Under the pieces are notes generated by a model. That model did no database searches. It saw nothing but the letters and a program-made list of their open reading frames with translations, and had not been told where the DNA came from. DNA of 64,000 bases from Gracilaria domingensis (Eukaryota; Rhodophyta; Florideophyceae; Gracilariales; Gracilariaceae): positions 62,001 to 126,000 of the forward strand of contig VCMS01000084.1 of the NCBI GenBank assembly GCA_022539475.1, read 5' to 3'. Shown here in pieces: positions 39,884 through 51,462 of this stretch (positions within the stretch are counted from its first letter, which is position 1; each line of letters starts with the position of its first letter). A program made the translations under genes and the position numbers.

Positions 39884-40666
39884 TCAGGCGTGCAATGCGT
39901 GAAATGATGAGTTTGATGTTTTTGTTCGTCGCGATTCTGGTATATGCGGATGTGCAAAAAGGATAGGCAGGATCATTGCTGCGAGGAAGAAGCCAAACTG
40001 GTAGCGGACGCACAAGTGTTCGGAAGCGCCAAGCCATAGCTTTTGTTTGCGCGAGGCCTCGACCTGCAGCGTTGTTGACCGCCGCCACCACAGCGGCAGC
40101 TGGCGCGGCGCCGGGTGCGGCATGCACGTCTCGTCGCGCAGGCTGCACAGCTGCGAGGAGTCATCGCACCGCATCACAGCGACCGCGGCGGCGCGCAGCG
40201 ACACGAAGCGCCGAGCATCCGCGAGCACGAAGCGGTGCGTGGCTACGCGCGCCGCCACGTCGCACACGAGTGGCACGTTGTCGTCACATGCCGCCGCCAC
40301 GCGGGCGCCGTCGCCGCGCATGGCCACGCACCGCACGCCGTGCGGCGCACGGGCTGCGAGTGCGCGCGGCGCAGCTCGCCGACCGCGGCATCGCGGCGCG
40401 TGTCGCACACGCGCACGTCGCCGTCGCCGTAGCGCTGAGCTCGACGCGGCGTCCGCGCCGAACGACACAGTGCGCACTCGGACGCGCGCAGCGCGCCGCT
40501 GGCGCCGTCCCATAGCCGCACCGTTCCGTCCCCCGACCCCAACGCAATCCGCTGCCCGTCCAACACGCACAGACGCCCAATCGATTCCTCGTGCGCGTCC
40601 TCGCCGCGGCTGCCGCTCTATGTCTGCTGGCGCCTTACATCCCACACTCGAATGCATTCGCTCCAC
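39884..40666 (-). pseudogene. NB-ARC/WD40 family pseudogene, C-terminal part only
   Basis: On the minus strand the tail segment (LCSLRDETCMPHPAPRQLP, KLWLGASEHL, YQFGFF) aligns with the end of the 34952 gene (LCSLEDSSCVPHPAPPLSP, IFWLGTTD, CKFGFF). Upstream, in other frames, WD40 pieces are readable (RIALGSGDGTVRLWDG; YGDGDVRVCDT; GVRCVAMRGDGARVAA). Frame changes separate them and no NB-ARC part is present, so it is a truncated, frame-broken host gene. The WD40 part is extremely GC-rich, like the 3' end of the 34952 gene. It is convergent with that gene. Confidence 0.7.
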
Positions 40667-41065
40667 GTCCCGGCAAGCCCGGCAGAGCCGTCTCTACTTG
40701 CACCCACGAATAAGACCACATCATTTCCCACCCTCCCCTTTGCCATGCGACTATCGCTCCCATGCTCTCACACGCCGTAAACGCTGTCATGTGTACCCCT
40801 CCTAACCAGATTCCCATCTTTGATGGGTGATATTGGCTTTCTTGCTAAGGTCCAGCACGTTTTAAGATACCTGCTAAACATCTCTACATGAAAATGTCAA
40901 GTGGTCTCTGAAAATTGCAAAACAAGACAGAGTTGCTGCAGATTGTGAGTACACGAATTGTTGGAAATCCTTGCCCCGATTTCGTCGCGTTTGGGATCCT
41001 GGAGGACTCATATCTGTCTTGTTTGGCAGTGGAACTTCAACTGCATTAATATTGTCAATTCGGAC
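40667..41065. other. Intergenic
   Basis: Nothing recognised up to the left LTR. Confidence 0.4.
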
Positions 41066-41361
41066 TGAAGCACATGCGACAGCCTATCGCTCTGTGCTAC
41101 GATCTCGCTGAAGAAACTGATTGAAAAAGAAGCTCCAGTGAGCTCGCCTGCACCTTAAGGCGCAGGCGACCTCCTGCCGTCGTTCTTAAGCCATTAGCAC
41201 CTCGCATCACAGCTGCTAAGAAGCGATCAGAGTTTTAGTTTGAAGTTCAATTAAAAAACTTCACCGGAGCACAAAGAGACGTGCTTCCTAAAACCTCTTT
41301 GCTCCAAACTACTTTGATTGTAAAAAGTCAGCTTTTACAAGCATTGGCGTTTGTACGACCA
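41066..41361 (+). repeat. 5' LTR of the copia element
   Basis: Matches 48760-49055. Shared blocks include GTGCTACGATCTCGCTG and TTTGCTCCAAACTACTTTG. Confidence 0.85.
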
Positions 41362-44300
41362 TCCGGATTCCAAACGCTAAGTGCTTGTTTCTAGTATCCG
41401 ACTTTCAGATATCTGAATCGAAGCAATGTCTTGTACTACAGGCTCGCAAACCCCCGCAAGATGGGATGGTCTCAAGCGCTCCATTTTGGTTGGGGAGCCT
41501 ACGACCGAAATGGATCGCCAGCTTCGTTATGTGAAAAACTACACTTTTTCCATGTATCCTCCTGCTGATGACAACGGTTGTCCGATACCATTCACTGCGG
41601 TTCGCACGGGAGAAATCATGGTCATTTTGAGAGGTTTCCTTCCTTTTCCGGATGCCATTCTCACACCTGAGTTCTTCAACGCTCCGCTCTTCCCAGTCCA
41701 ACTCATTTGCGACGTGGCTTTGTTATATGACCTGGATGAAGTACCTTCAGGCATCATCTCTGCCCTTGGTCTGGAGTAACGGGAGACAATCCTATCGATC
41801 ACTTCTCACTCACATCTGGTTCATGAACTATCTAGAGGTCTCTTTTGACACGATGAAGACTGGAGTAGACATGTATTGGGAAAGCCGCAGCTCCTCTCGT
41901 CTTGGTTTGCTTCAGGGACCCGCTAATATTGCTTACCTCTCCACTATGCCTCCTAATAGAAATATCTCTCAGGCGGGCAATCGTAACCAAAACGGCGCTC
42001 CGAGGTCCTCCCACCATGCTAACGCTGGGCAAGTTCACATCGGACAAGAAGAAGCTGCTGCGGAACACACTCAGAGCAATATTGGTCTTAACAACCATGC
42101 ACGTGAGACCTTTCAACGCAACGGACACAACGTGGAGGACACTCGTAAGGCTAACTACGGTTTCTAGCACTTTAAGGACAATCGCTTCACAAGCGATATA
42201 TCGCAGTCTATCGAACTAACGATTAGCGATTAGAACGTCTGTTCTCGCCAGCACCGGTTGTCTCCGTCTGAAAAGGCAGACTATTTCGTGAACATCCTCG
42301 ATGGTCCGGCTCGCACTTTCTTCTTCACGAATGCTCGTGATGACATGACATTCGAGGACATGGCAGTGCTCATGACTGACGAGTACAACAGCAACGCTCG
42401 TCAGATTCAAGTGTATGGGATGTTGAGTACACTCCGAATCGAGAAAGTGATGTCCGAAAATGACATAAGCACCTTCTCAGAAGCACTCACAAAGGTCGTT
42501 AGCATGATCGAAGAACTAGCTCCACAATGTCCCCCGCATTTTAGGTCGGAGGCGCACAAGATTGGGTACCTTGGGAAGGCCGTCCTCGGAATCAATTGGG
42601 CCAAATTACCAATCGGCAATATCGTTACTTCTTAGTACTCGTTCTACGGCTTTATTACCGCGCTTCGCGAAAACCTCCAACTTGAAGAGGAGATCAAAGA
42701 AGTCGCGAAACGCTCGGATACACACATTATCGAGGGTGAGGAAACGTTATACGAACAATACGGTCCTAACCCCAAGCAAGTGCGCAAGCATAACCCTCGT
42801 GAAATCTATAACTTCTCAGACGCCCGCCATAAGGGAGCAACCCGCTACGGTAACTACCGCTCTTTCGAAGAAAGCCGCCGTCGCAGAGAATGCCATCGCT
42901 GTCACAACCCATGGAAACCAGGCCACCGATGCAAACCTGGTGCTATCAGAAACCATGTCCGCCAACGTCTTGCCAAAGGTGATTCTGCCGTACATATTGT
43001 ATCTGATCTGGTTCTTACAATGGAGGGAGAACAGAATGATAACGATGCATCAGAAAGTATTGTGGAGCAAACAGATGCAATTCTCGAAGAGACATTGCTT
43101 TTCGAAAAACTGACGTGTCGTGATATAGACCCCTTCAGAACGCTATTGAAGCTACCGATAAGGAATGGTTCACCAATCACCTATCCGCCACCATGAACGC
43201 ATCGAATCTCGACCTACCATTGGAACGTACGCATGGCGCGGATTTTCATTAGGACGTCGGGAGCTCAAGCCTCCCTCCCGCCATCCAGCACGTTGGGTAG
43301 CTTCCAAGCGAGCTCCCTATTTGAGGCAGAAACCCCCTGACAGCATTGTAGAAATTGACCTCACCCATATCTATTGTACAAAACAGTCAAAATCCAGGAC
43401 CCGATCTCGCATGGACGGATTCTGTGTGGGCATCGGTGCCCCGCGATCGGTCATCGGTATCAAGGAACTCAGTCGCATTTTCTCAAGCTTAAACATGCGC
43501 GTCCCAGGTCTGCGTAGGGTGCCATCTTGGACACGCTTTCGATTTGCGGACGCCAGCTTCGATTCACTGGGTCAAATCACTATCCTCCTCTCCACCCCTC
43601 CAAACATACCACCCATTCTCGTCTCTCTGGAAGTGGTCAAAGCAGACATCCCCGCTTTTCTCGGAATGGATATCCTCGACAGAGAATCCTTAATTGCGGA
43701 TACCGTGGCGAACAGGCTGGTCAAGAGATCATGCATAAAACCCCCGGATGGTGAACCCATATGTTTCGATGATTGGTTTGTGCCATTGTGAACAGCAGGC
43801 AGCGGTCATGTGTATGCCGAAATGCTTCTGACAAGCAAGTCCTACTTCACCCGCACACAACTGCATAAACTACACAAGCAATTCTTTCACACGTCAGCGG
43901 ACAAACTGTTCAACCTTCTGAAAAGGTCAAAACCTGAAGATGCAACCCCGGAAACTCACGCGATCCTAAAAGATATTACCAAACGCTGTGATCCCTGCCA
44001 GCGGATCCAAAATGCCCCCACACGATTTCGCGTTTCCGTCGGATCAGAGAACGTTCGCTTCAACGAAAAGATTCTTCTAGACATCATGTACATCTGTGGG
44101 AAACCGGTCTTGCATATCGTCGACGCAGACACGCATTTCTCCTCCGTTGCATTTCTCCCAGATGTCTCCACGAAGACCATTTGGAAAACAATACTGCTGT
44201 GCTGGGTCTCTATATATACTGGACTCCCGAACAAGATGCTCGTCGACCAAGGGAGCGCGTTTGGAAACCTTTTCATTGACATTGCCGCATCCTCAAACGT

Positions 44301-46711
44301 GCATGTTGACCGCACAGGTGTGGAGGCCCATTCAAGTCTCTTCATCAATGAGAGATATCACCAACCATTGCGCCAAACATATCGCAAGGTCATGGCCCAT
44401 GAACCAAACACTGACCCTCATCTCGCACTCGCTGTATCAGTCAAGTCAATGGACGACACATTAGGCCCTGAGGGTCTGGTCCCTTCCGCACTTGTACTTG
44501 GCGAATTCCCACCTATCTTTACGAGATCACAACCCCGTACCCCGCGAGCTACCCTTGCAAACCGCGCTGAAATCGCGATAACGGCTCGAACCGAAATGCA
44601 ACGCATCATGTCGAAACTGAAGATTGACCGTGCCCTCCGCCACAAAGTACTGCCCGCTGCAAATACCACCTATTCTCCTGGCGATAAAGTGCTCGTCTGG
44701 AGGGAGAACATCGTGAACAATCGAATAGGCGAGTGGCTTGGCCCCTTCACCGTCAGTTCCATAGACACTGACAAGAAGATGGCATACATTCAGGATGTTC
44801 CAATTGGAGCTGCTACCCCATTTGGCTTAGCGCAAATCAAACGCTATTACGAGCCGGAGACTCTTGCCAACTCGTTCTTCCTCGACCTTCACAACTCGCT
44901 GTCTTCCTTCGGTTCCCCACGCGAAGACTATGTATACCTTACCGAAATACTTGACAAGAACGACCCTCGCGTTTAATCCGAGCAAATGACCGAAGCCAAA
45001 AAGGCTGAAATCAACGGTCTGTTAGAGAGAGGCACATTCAAAGTCATTCTCTGCGAAGAGATACCACCGGACGCAAATATCCTTCCCGGTCGTTTCGTAT
45101 TCGCGATCAAATCTACCGAAGATGGTAAGATCAAGTATCGTGCTCGATATGTAATGGCGGCCCCCGCGATAGACTGAAGAACCTCATGTTACATAACTCA
45201 GCAACACTTCAACCGCAATTTATCAGACTACTCCTTGCACTGGCTCCTATCTTCGGATTCAAAATTTGGACATCGGATATTACGCAAGCATACCTACAAT
45301 CCGCCGAACCTCTCTCGCGCGAAGTCTTTATCACTAAGCCTGTCCCCGAGTTCGAGCTTGAACCATCTCAGTGCCTCAAGCTTTTAAAACCTCTACATGG
45401 TTTATGCGAATCTGGAGACCTCTGGTTTAAGACACTAGATTCTCACCACAAACAAGCGCTGGGCATGACACCGCTCAGATCGAATCCCGCTCTCTACTAC
45501 TCTATGAACAACGACGTACTACAAGGTTTGTCTGGATGTTACGTAGATGACTGGATACGTGCAGGAGACGACCGCTTCAAGTCCATTTGTGATATCAGCA
45601 AGACTCAATTCCAAATGAAGGAGGAGCACTCCCCATCATGTGTCTTTACTGGATTCTCGCTAAACCACAATCAGGACGGCTTCATCGAAATGGAACAACA
45701 TTCCTACCTGCGCAAACTAGAAGAGCTCTAACCAACCGACTCGTTTTCAAGGTTCCGGTCTATGCGTATGAACCTTGGGTGGCTCTCTAACACTCGTCCT
45801 GATTGTCTTTTCGAAATTTCGTAAATGGCGCAGGTTACGCAGGAGTACTTCGAGAAGAACAGAAGAGTAATCATTGCTCAGCTTAAGAGAACCATTCGAT
45901 ACGCCAAGTCGAACCTTTTATCTATTGCATTTCCTTCATTGCACTTGTCTTTCCTACGAGTGATTGGTTTTTCAGATTTTTCATTTGCCAACAATGAAGA
46001 GTTCACCTCTCAGCTTGGTCATATTTGTCTCCTGGGTGATGAGACCGGGAAAGTCATTCCGATTCACTTCAAGTCATACAAATCGAGGCGTGTAACACGA
46101 TCAGCTATGGCAGGTGAAGTGATCGCATTCTCAGATCTCTTCGACGTTGCTATCACCGCCACAGAACTAAAAGTTCTGCTTAGGAGACATGTTCCAGTGC
46201 AATTATTTACTGATAGCAAATCACTTTTCGATGTTATCTCTAAGGGATCTCGAACCTCAGAAAAACGCATGATGTTGGACATCGCAGCAGCCCGCGAAGG
46301 ATTTAAGATGAAGCTGATATCTGACATCGGCTTTGTTCGAAGCTCCCATAATATTGCGGATGGCCTAACCAAGCGCATGCAGCAAGCTTCCCTGAGAAAT
46401 TTGTTATCATCTTGTTTTCTTTCGATTACACCTGAGCAGTGGATTGTACGAGGGTGAAAGTTTTTATGTTACTCTTGCCTGTACAATTCCCGTACCTCAG
46501 CAACATACAACCTCTCGACACCATCCCCACCACAGGCCTTAATAGCATCCGCTGATAATTCGAGAGCCTGTTTTTCTTCATTATCCAATACTTCTCGCTC
46601 ACCGGCATCTACAGTGTTCCACTTGGTTGGCGGCCCTCAAACGGACCAAAAGAACACCCTTCTTTCGTGTTCCGAGCCATTGGAATTTGTCCCTCCTGAA
46701 TTCTGGGTCTC

Positions 46712-47494
46712 TTACTTTTTCAAGTTCAGCCTCGGCGACACTCTATGGAGTGAGCACTGGGTGCTACCAATGGATTTAAACTTCAACCATTCCGCTTGAA
46801 CCATCGCCTTCCACCCTTCTGCAATTTCGAGATTCGCAACTCTGGCCACTGCATTTGTCACCGAGAACTGCAAGCATCCTCCTTTCCTTTCTGGAATTAC
46901 CATAATCGCACTCTGCTTGTGGAACGCACGCGCTGTCTTACTCTCACCTCGTGCGCCTGGACCACGTTTTGCAACCGAAAAGCCCGGATGCAATGTGCAC
47001 CATCGTTTCAGCGAGTTTCGAATAACCACACTGGCTCTTCTTCGATTTCCTTTGTGTATTCTAGGGACGGGTGCGGATGGGAGGGGTAACCGTTTCGCCG
47101 TTTCCGTTTCGGCATTCACCTCAAATGACACATATCTCCAACCTGAAGTCTGCAAGAACTCAACATCAATTCGGAATCTAGATTCAATTCCATTTTGGTT
47201 GCTACACATGGCCTCGAACTGAAGGTCACGGCACCCTCTTTCCAATCGCTCCGGGTTGTACGCCTTTATTTTCTCTATTGCCCATCTCCTCTTCTCCCTA
47301 TTTACCCCAATTCGCACTGGCCTCGGTTCTTGTGTCTTCGTTTTGGCACCCTTACTACTGCTGTCTTTTAGGATCAGCGTGGCAGTATCACGCAACGCGG
47401 TATTACTCTTATCACTGGCTTTCTTCTGCTCGCTCAATGGCTGCGTTATCTTGGAGCTTTTTAACTCCATGCTGCTGTTATAGTTATGGAACAT
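46712..47494 (-). CDS. Antisense ORF between RNase H and 3' LTR (260 aa)
   Basis: An ATG-initiated frame of 260 codons is open on the strand opposite to the element's genes, in an otherwise decayed copy. The product is basic, begins with an Asn/Ser/Lys-rich segment, and has a helical basic region (REKRRWAIEKIKAYNPERL). Beta-like segments follow (FRIDVEFLQTSGWRYVSFEV; GCLQFSVTNAVARVANLEIA). No family is recognised. Antisense ORFs in this position are known from some plant LTR elements (for example the Grande/Retand type), but not to my knowledge as a general copia feature. It could also be a host gene inside the element. Confidence 0.4.
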   Translation of the reverse strand: MFHNYNSSMELKSSKITQPLSEQKKASDKSNTALRDTATLILKDSSSKGAKTKTQEPRPVRIGVNREKRRWAIEKIKAYNPERLERGCRDLQFEAMCSNQNGIESRFRIDVEFLQTSGWRYVSFEVNAETETAKRLPLPSAPVPRIHKGNRRRASVVIRNSLKRWCTLHPGFSVAKRGPGARGESKTARAFHKQSAIMVIPERKGGCLQFSVTNAVARVANLEIAEGWKAMVQAEWLKFKSIGSTQCSLHRVSPRLNLKK

Positions 47495-48759
47495 GGCGTC
47501 ACTTCTTTCTGAAGTCTAGCCAGTACCACTACCGAACACAGCACTTATGACGCCGATGGCAACCATTTTTCGGTTCCTTCGATTGCTCTATATATATGCC
47601 ATCTGTAAGCACCCGCTCCTGTTGCGATGAGATTGAAACCACTACGAAGGAAAGGAACGTCAGCCTTTTTCATGGCACCTGTGGAGCAAACACGATCCGG
47701 TAATTGGCGCAAGATGCGTCTCAAAATGAGCACTAACCCCCTTCGATGACGTGGCGCACACTTTGAATGGTACCCCCATTTTTTTGGTTAATTTTTGGAA
47801 GAAGTTTCAGGAACCTCTGCGGGTAGATGTGGGAATTGGCTCTCGGACACGAGCGGTTGCTGGACTTCGTATTCGACGTGTATTGTAGATACTCAAGGTG
47901 TACCCGCCGAGGTGTGCATAGGAACCCTGACACTGGGTTATACACGTGTTCGAACCTCGAGAGGTACACACCACAACTGTAGTTAGTAATAGCTTAAATC
48001 TTGGTAGAATCCTAAATAGGCTCGGGCCATCTCGCCCTGGAGCCCACCAAGTAAACTCATCTGAGTCGCGTCCTATATCCCAGGACCGGGCTATGGATAT
48101 TGTTGCCTACGTAGGTTCACTACTCTTCGCGGAGGGTAACCACGACCAATCTCGACATATCTACCCCTCAGAGTTTTCAGGGAAGCCTACGCTTGCACCT
48201 ACTGTTAGTTTCTTGCTATTGTTTCGATATCGGCTAACGTCGAGCGTCTTCGCCAAGAAGTGGCGTCGCTCTGGACACAGTCGCCTGGTTTAGGTACCGC
48301 TTCCGCCCCCGTACGGGTATTTTTTGGCACCACTTTGGTACATTCTGTTGGCACCACTGCTTGGTCGTCGCGCCGCTGTCGCCTTTTTTTCCGCCGGTTG
48401 GCACGGGCCGTAGCTCCGCTTTGTGGTCGGTTTCTGTGTACACCGTCCACATGGTTGACTGTTCGTGATTCCATCTCTTGCGCTCTATGTCGTCACCCAA
48501 CGGGGCTCCGCTATTTTCTCGGTTTCACGTCTGTAGGTATAGCCAGTCATCGTCTCCGGTCTTACACCCGGCTTGCTTCTCGCTTGAGCACGGACAGAAG
48601 GCTGTGTTGCTGAGACTGCCCATATACGGAACAAAACTCGGACATTCTGTGGATCATCCCCTTTTCAGGGTTTGCTCTACACCACCCGCTTGTTTATTTC
48701 CCTAACTTATTTCTCATAGAACAACGACAGTACCGTCGTATGAAAGATTCAATTCAAAA

Positions 48760-49055
48760 TGAAGCACATGGCGACAGCCTGTCGCTTTGTGCTACGATCT
48801 CGCTGCAGAAACTGATTGACAAAGTAGCTCCGGTGAGCTCGCCTGCATCTCAAGACGCAGGCGACCTCTTGTATTCGTTCTTAAGCCATTCGTCCCTCGT
48901 ATGACAACTGCGAGGAAGCGGGCAAAGTTTTAGTTTGAAGTTCAATAAAAAAACATCAACGGAGCACAGAGAGAAGTGCTCCCTAAAAACTCTTTGCTCC
49001 AAACTACTTTGATTGTACAAAGTCAGATTTTACAAGCATTAGAGTTTGTATGACA
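48760..49055 (+). repeat. 3' LTR of the copia element
   Basis: Matches 41066-41361; the end is placed at TATGACA by comparison. Confidence 0.85.
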
Positions 49056-51016
49056 AATATGGATACTGTGTATATCTCCAAAGAGATATATATCGAAGAT
49101 GTACTGTACTTGGTTATCAGAGGTGCATATGTGTCTGTTTTGAGCTTCTGCAGTTAATCTGGCTCAGCGAAAAGATACGCGGTTTAGCAGGTTTACGCTA
49201 TCTCAAAGCGATATATGAGTAGAATTCTGGTTGTCGTTGAACGACTTCACTGTCTTGACTTATCAATCATCAATATCTTATGTTCTACAACTATACTACT
49301 GTTTGTATCGGTCTCTGACGACGAGCGCGACGCAGCTGCAGCGAGGGCCGTTAGCTCGTCTGCCCATGCAGCTGTGCCGAGGGCCCCTACTTTGCTTCCC
49401 TTCTTTTTCCAGTAGAACAACGCCGATGGGCGCCGGGACACTGGAATTTTTTGGTCCGGAACTCTAGCTGCTAAAGCAGCCAAAAGACTGCCAGTCGACA
49501 GACTTTGACAGATTTTGTCTGCCCACTTTGGTCTGGGTCTGCCCTTTCGCGGTTCTCGCGTTTCAACGACGTCGCAGTTGCTTGTTCATAAAGCCATTCG
49601 AACTATTTCGATGTTCCTCGGTACCAACGTAGCGGTCAGGGCACCTTGTAATCGTCGTTCTAGAGCGACTTTGTCTAAGCCTTTTATTTTGCTCGAGAGC
49701 ACCATAAAAGCTGCATACCAGGCCAGCTATTTTTCTTGTTTTCTTGTTGTCTTACGTCCCCCACGTTGACCCCGCTCTTGCGAGGACGACGAGTTTTTTT
49801 TCTGATCTCGACACACGTGGGGTGCATGGTGCACTGATATTTCATGTTTTTCTACAGTAAATGTACAAAAAGAAATTAAAGAAAAGTTTTGGAAAAAATG
49901 GTCAAATTTAAAACTACGTTGTTATCTTGAAAAGACTAATTTATGTTTCGAAAAGAAATAGACGAGGCTTTATTTTCTGGCCATTTTACGCCGTGAAACT
50001 CCATTTTCAGTCACCAATCTGGCAGTAAAAAGGTATTTACTTGTTTCTTTGTAATGCGAAGCGCACATGCTACCCTTTACAATACATTACCGGAATATCC
50101 AAAAATGCACTGTGATGATACGAACGTTCTAGAACTCTTGTCGAACGCTCTAGAAGGATCTATAATTGCGCATGATAAGATTTCAAACGGGAGCAATTTC
50201 TACATTTAAGTTGCAATGATGCTTTTGGAAATCTCTGGAAAGAGTTTTTGAAAGTGGTCGGACTAATCTAGGTGTTCTAGAAGGCGTCTGAAACGATGTC
50301 TGCTATGCCAACAAATGAGCTCTTAAAGAAAAAAAAGTTCCTTTTATGCACAAATCTGGGAAATGTATCTGAGGTGATATTCGAAAAGAATGGTTCTGTA
50401 CAAGGCAAATGTAGATGTTTTTTCTGGCATTGCCTCCAAATATCTAGGTATTACTACATATAGTTGAAAACAGCCAAAACAAAAACACTGTTCTGCTTTG
50501 TATTGTTTTTGTTATTAGCTTTCTCCAGCTCTATGTGTTACAGTACAACATTTAAATTCAAATTTGTGTACAAGTTCTGTTCTGTAATATTTCATGTTGA
50601 GTGCGAGAACTTCCTTTTTTTATTTTTAAGTTAGAAATAAAATATCTAATTCAAAGCTAAGGGGTCAAAGTATTGATTCTTTATCAAATAAACCGCTTCG
50701 TACTGAGCACTTTTTACAAACACTCGATCTATCTTTGAATAACTCTCACGTGGCCTGTCAGAGTTTCGAAGTAGCTCGTATAACCAACTGAGTCCGTTCC
50801 AGGTCACGAACAATATTTAACTAAATTATATTATATATTAAAGAACTGCTTCATGCTACATAAAAATATGAAGAAGAGCTACATTTTGTACACTCACGGA
50901 ACAACAGCTTCTTAATATGCTAATTATATGAAGACTAATATATAAAGTAAAGAAGTTGTTTTGGCTTGATGGAACGCTTAAAGAAAAATAATTATGTGTC
51001 AAAAGATAATTTCTAG
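49056..51016. other. Gene-poor, strongly A/T-rich from 49.8 kb
   Basis: No supported ORF. No hAT-type end or LTR recognised. Confidence 0.5.
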
Positions 51017-51060
51017 AGGAGCTTTGCGTCTTTTATTTTGAGAAGTTTACTTCTCAAAGC
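51017..51060 (+). repeat. Left copy of a 44-bp direct repeat with internal hairpin
   Basis: AGGAGCTTTGCG ... GAGAAGTTTACTTCTC ... The second copy is at 51419-51462 with GAGAAGCATGCTTCTC. The arms GAGAAG/CTTCTC are kept while the loop changes. Confidence 0.6.
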
Positions 51061-51153
51061 GCTGATATATAGTAAAACAAAACGGTTGTATCCTGATTAT
51101 GAATTTGCAAATAGTGCAATTGTAGAGATCTTTCTTGCAACAATTCCAATAAA

Positions 51154-51405
51154 ATGGAAGAGCCTCAAAATGAGAAGTATTCAACAGTTTTGCGTGACAA
51201 ATGGTTTTTATTTCTTCAAACCCCAACAATTTTTGAAGAACTTAAAATGGAATTATACTTTGTATTTATTCTTCTACAAAATTTTCCCTTAATGTTTAGT
51301 ACTTTAGAAACAAACCAACCAAAACCCTGGATTATGAGCCGTGATATTGTTCAGAAAAGAATTGAAAATATGAAATATATCTTTTCTCTTTCCAATTCTA
51401 ATTAG
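51154..51405 (+). CDS. Small ORF between the 44-bp direct repeats (83 aa), doubtful
   Basis: It begins at an ATG and contains a hydrophobic central stretch (YFVFILLQNFPLMF) and a charged tail. In A/T-rich DNA an 83-codon frame is somewhat longer than expected by chance. No similarity is recognised. Confidence 0.2.
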   Translation: MEEPQNEKYSTVLRDKWFLFLQTPTIFEELKMELYFVFILLQNFPLMFSTLETNQPKPWIMSRDIVQKRIENMKYIFSLSNSN

Positions 51406-51418
51406 AGCCTTCTTACAA

Positions 51419-51462
51419 AGGAGCTTTGCGACCTTTTCCTAGAGAAGCATGCTTCTCGAAGC
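51419..51462 (+). repeat. Right copy of the 44-bp direct repeat
   Basis: See 51017-51060. The two copies bound a 0.4-kb A/T-rich interval. Confidence 0.6.

Larger units (their letters stand above)
41066..49055 (+). mobile_element. Old Ty1/copia LTR retrotransposon, broken
   Basis: Two LTRs of about 296 bp (41066-41361, 48760-49055) begin TGAAGCACATG. By eye they differ at about 13% of positions, so the insertion is old. Parts in copia order: gag-like region with a CCHC-type knuckle (about 41.4-43.2 kb), aspartic protease (43.2-43.8), integrase with HHCC-type start and catalytic core (43.8-45.0), reverse transcriptase (45.0-45.8) and RNase H (45.8-46.5). The coding region is broken, with roughly half a dozen interruptions. 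An unusually long 2.3-kb stretch separates RNase H from the 3' LTR and carries an antisense ORF. No clear target-site duplication was found. Confidence 0.9.

Noticed and set aside
46600-48500. Host genes on the plus strand between RNase H and the 3' LTR
   Set aside because: Plus-strand frames are short and overlap the antisense ORF; the region lies inside the LTR boundaries.
41066-49055. Classification of the 8-kb element as Ty3/gypsy or retrovirus
   Set aside because: Integrase precedes reverse transcriptase and the RNase H follows at the end, which is the copia order; no envelope-like region is seen.
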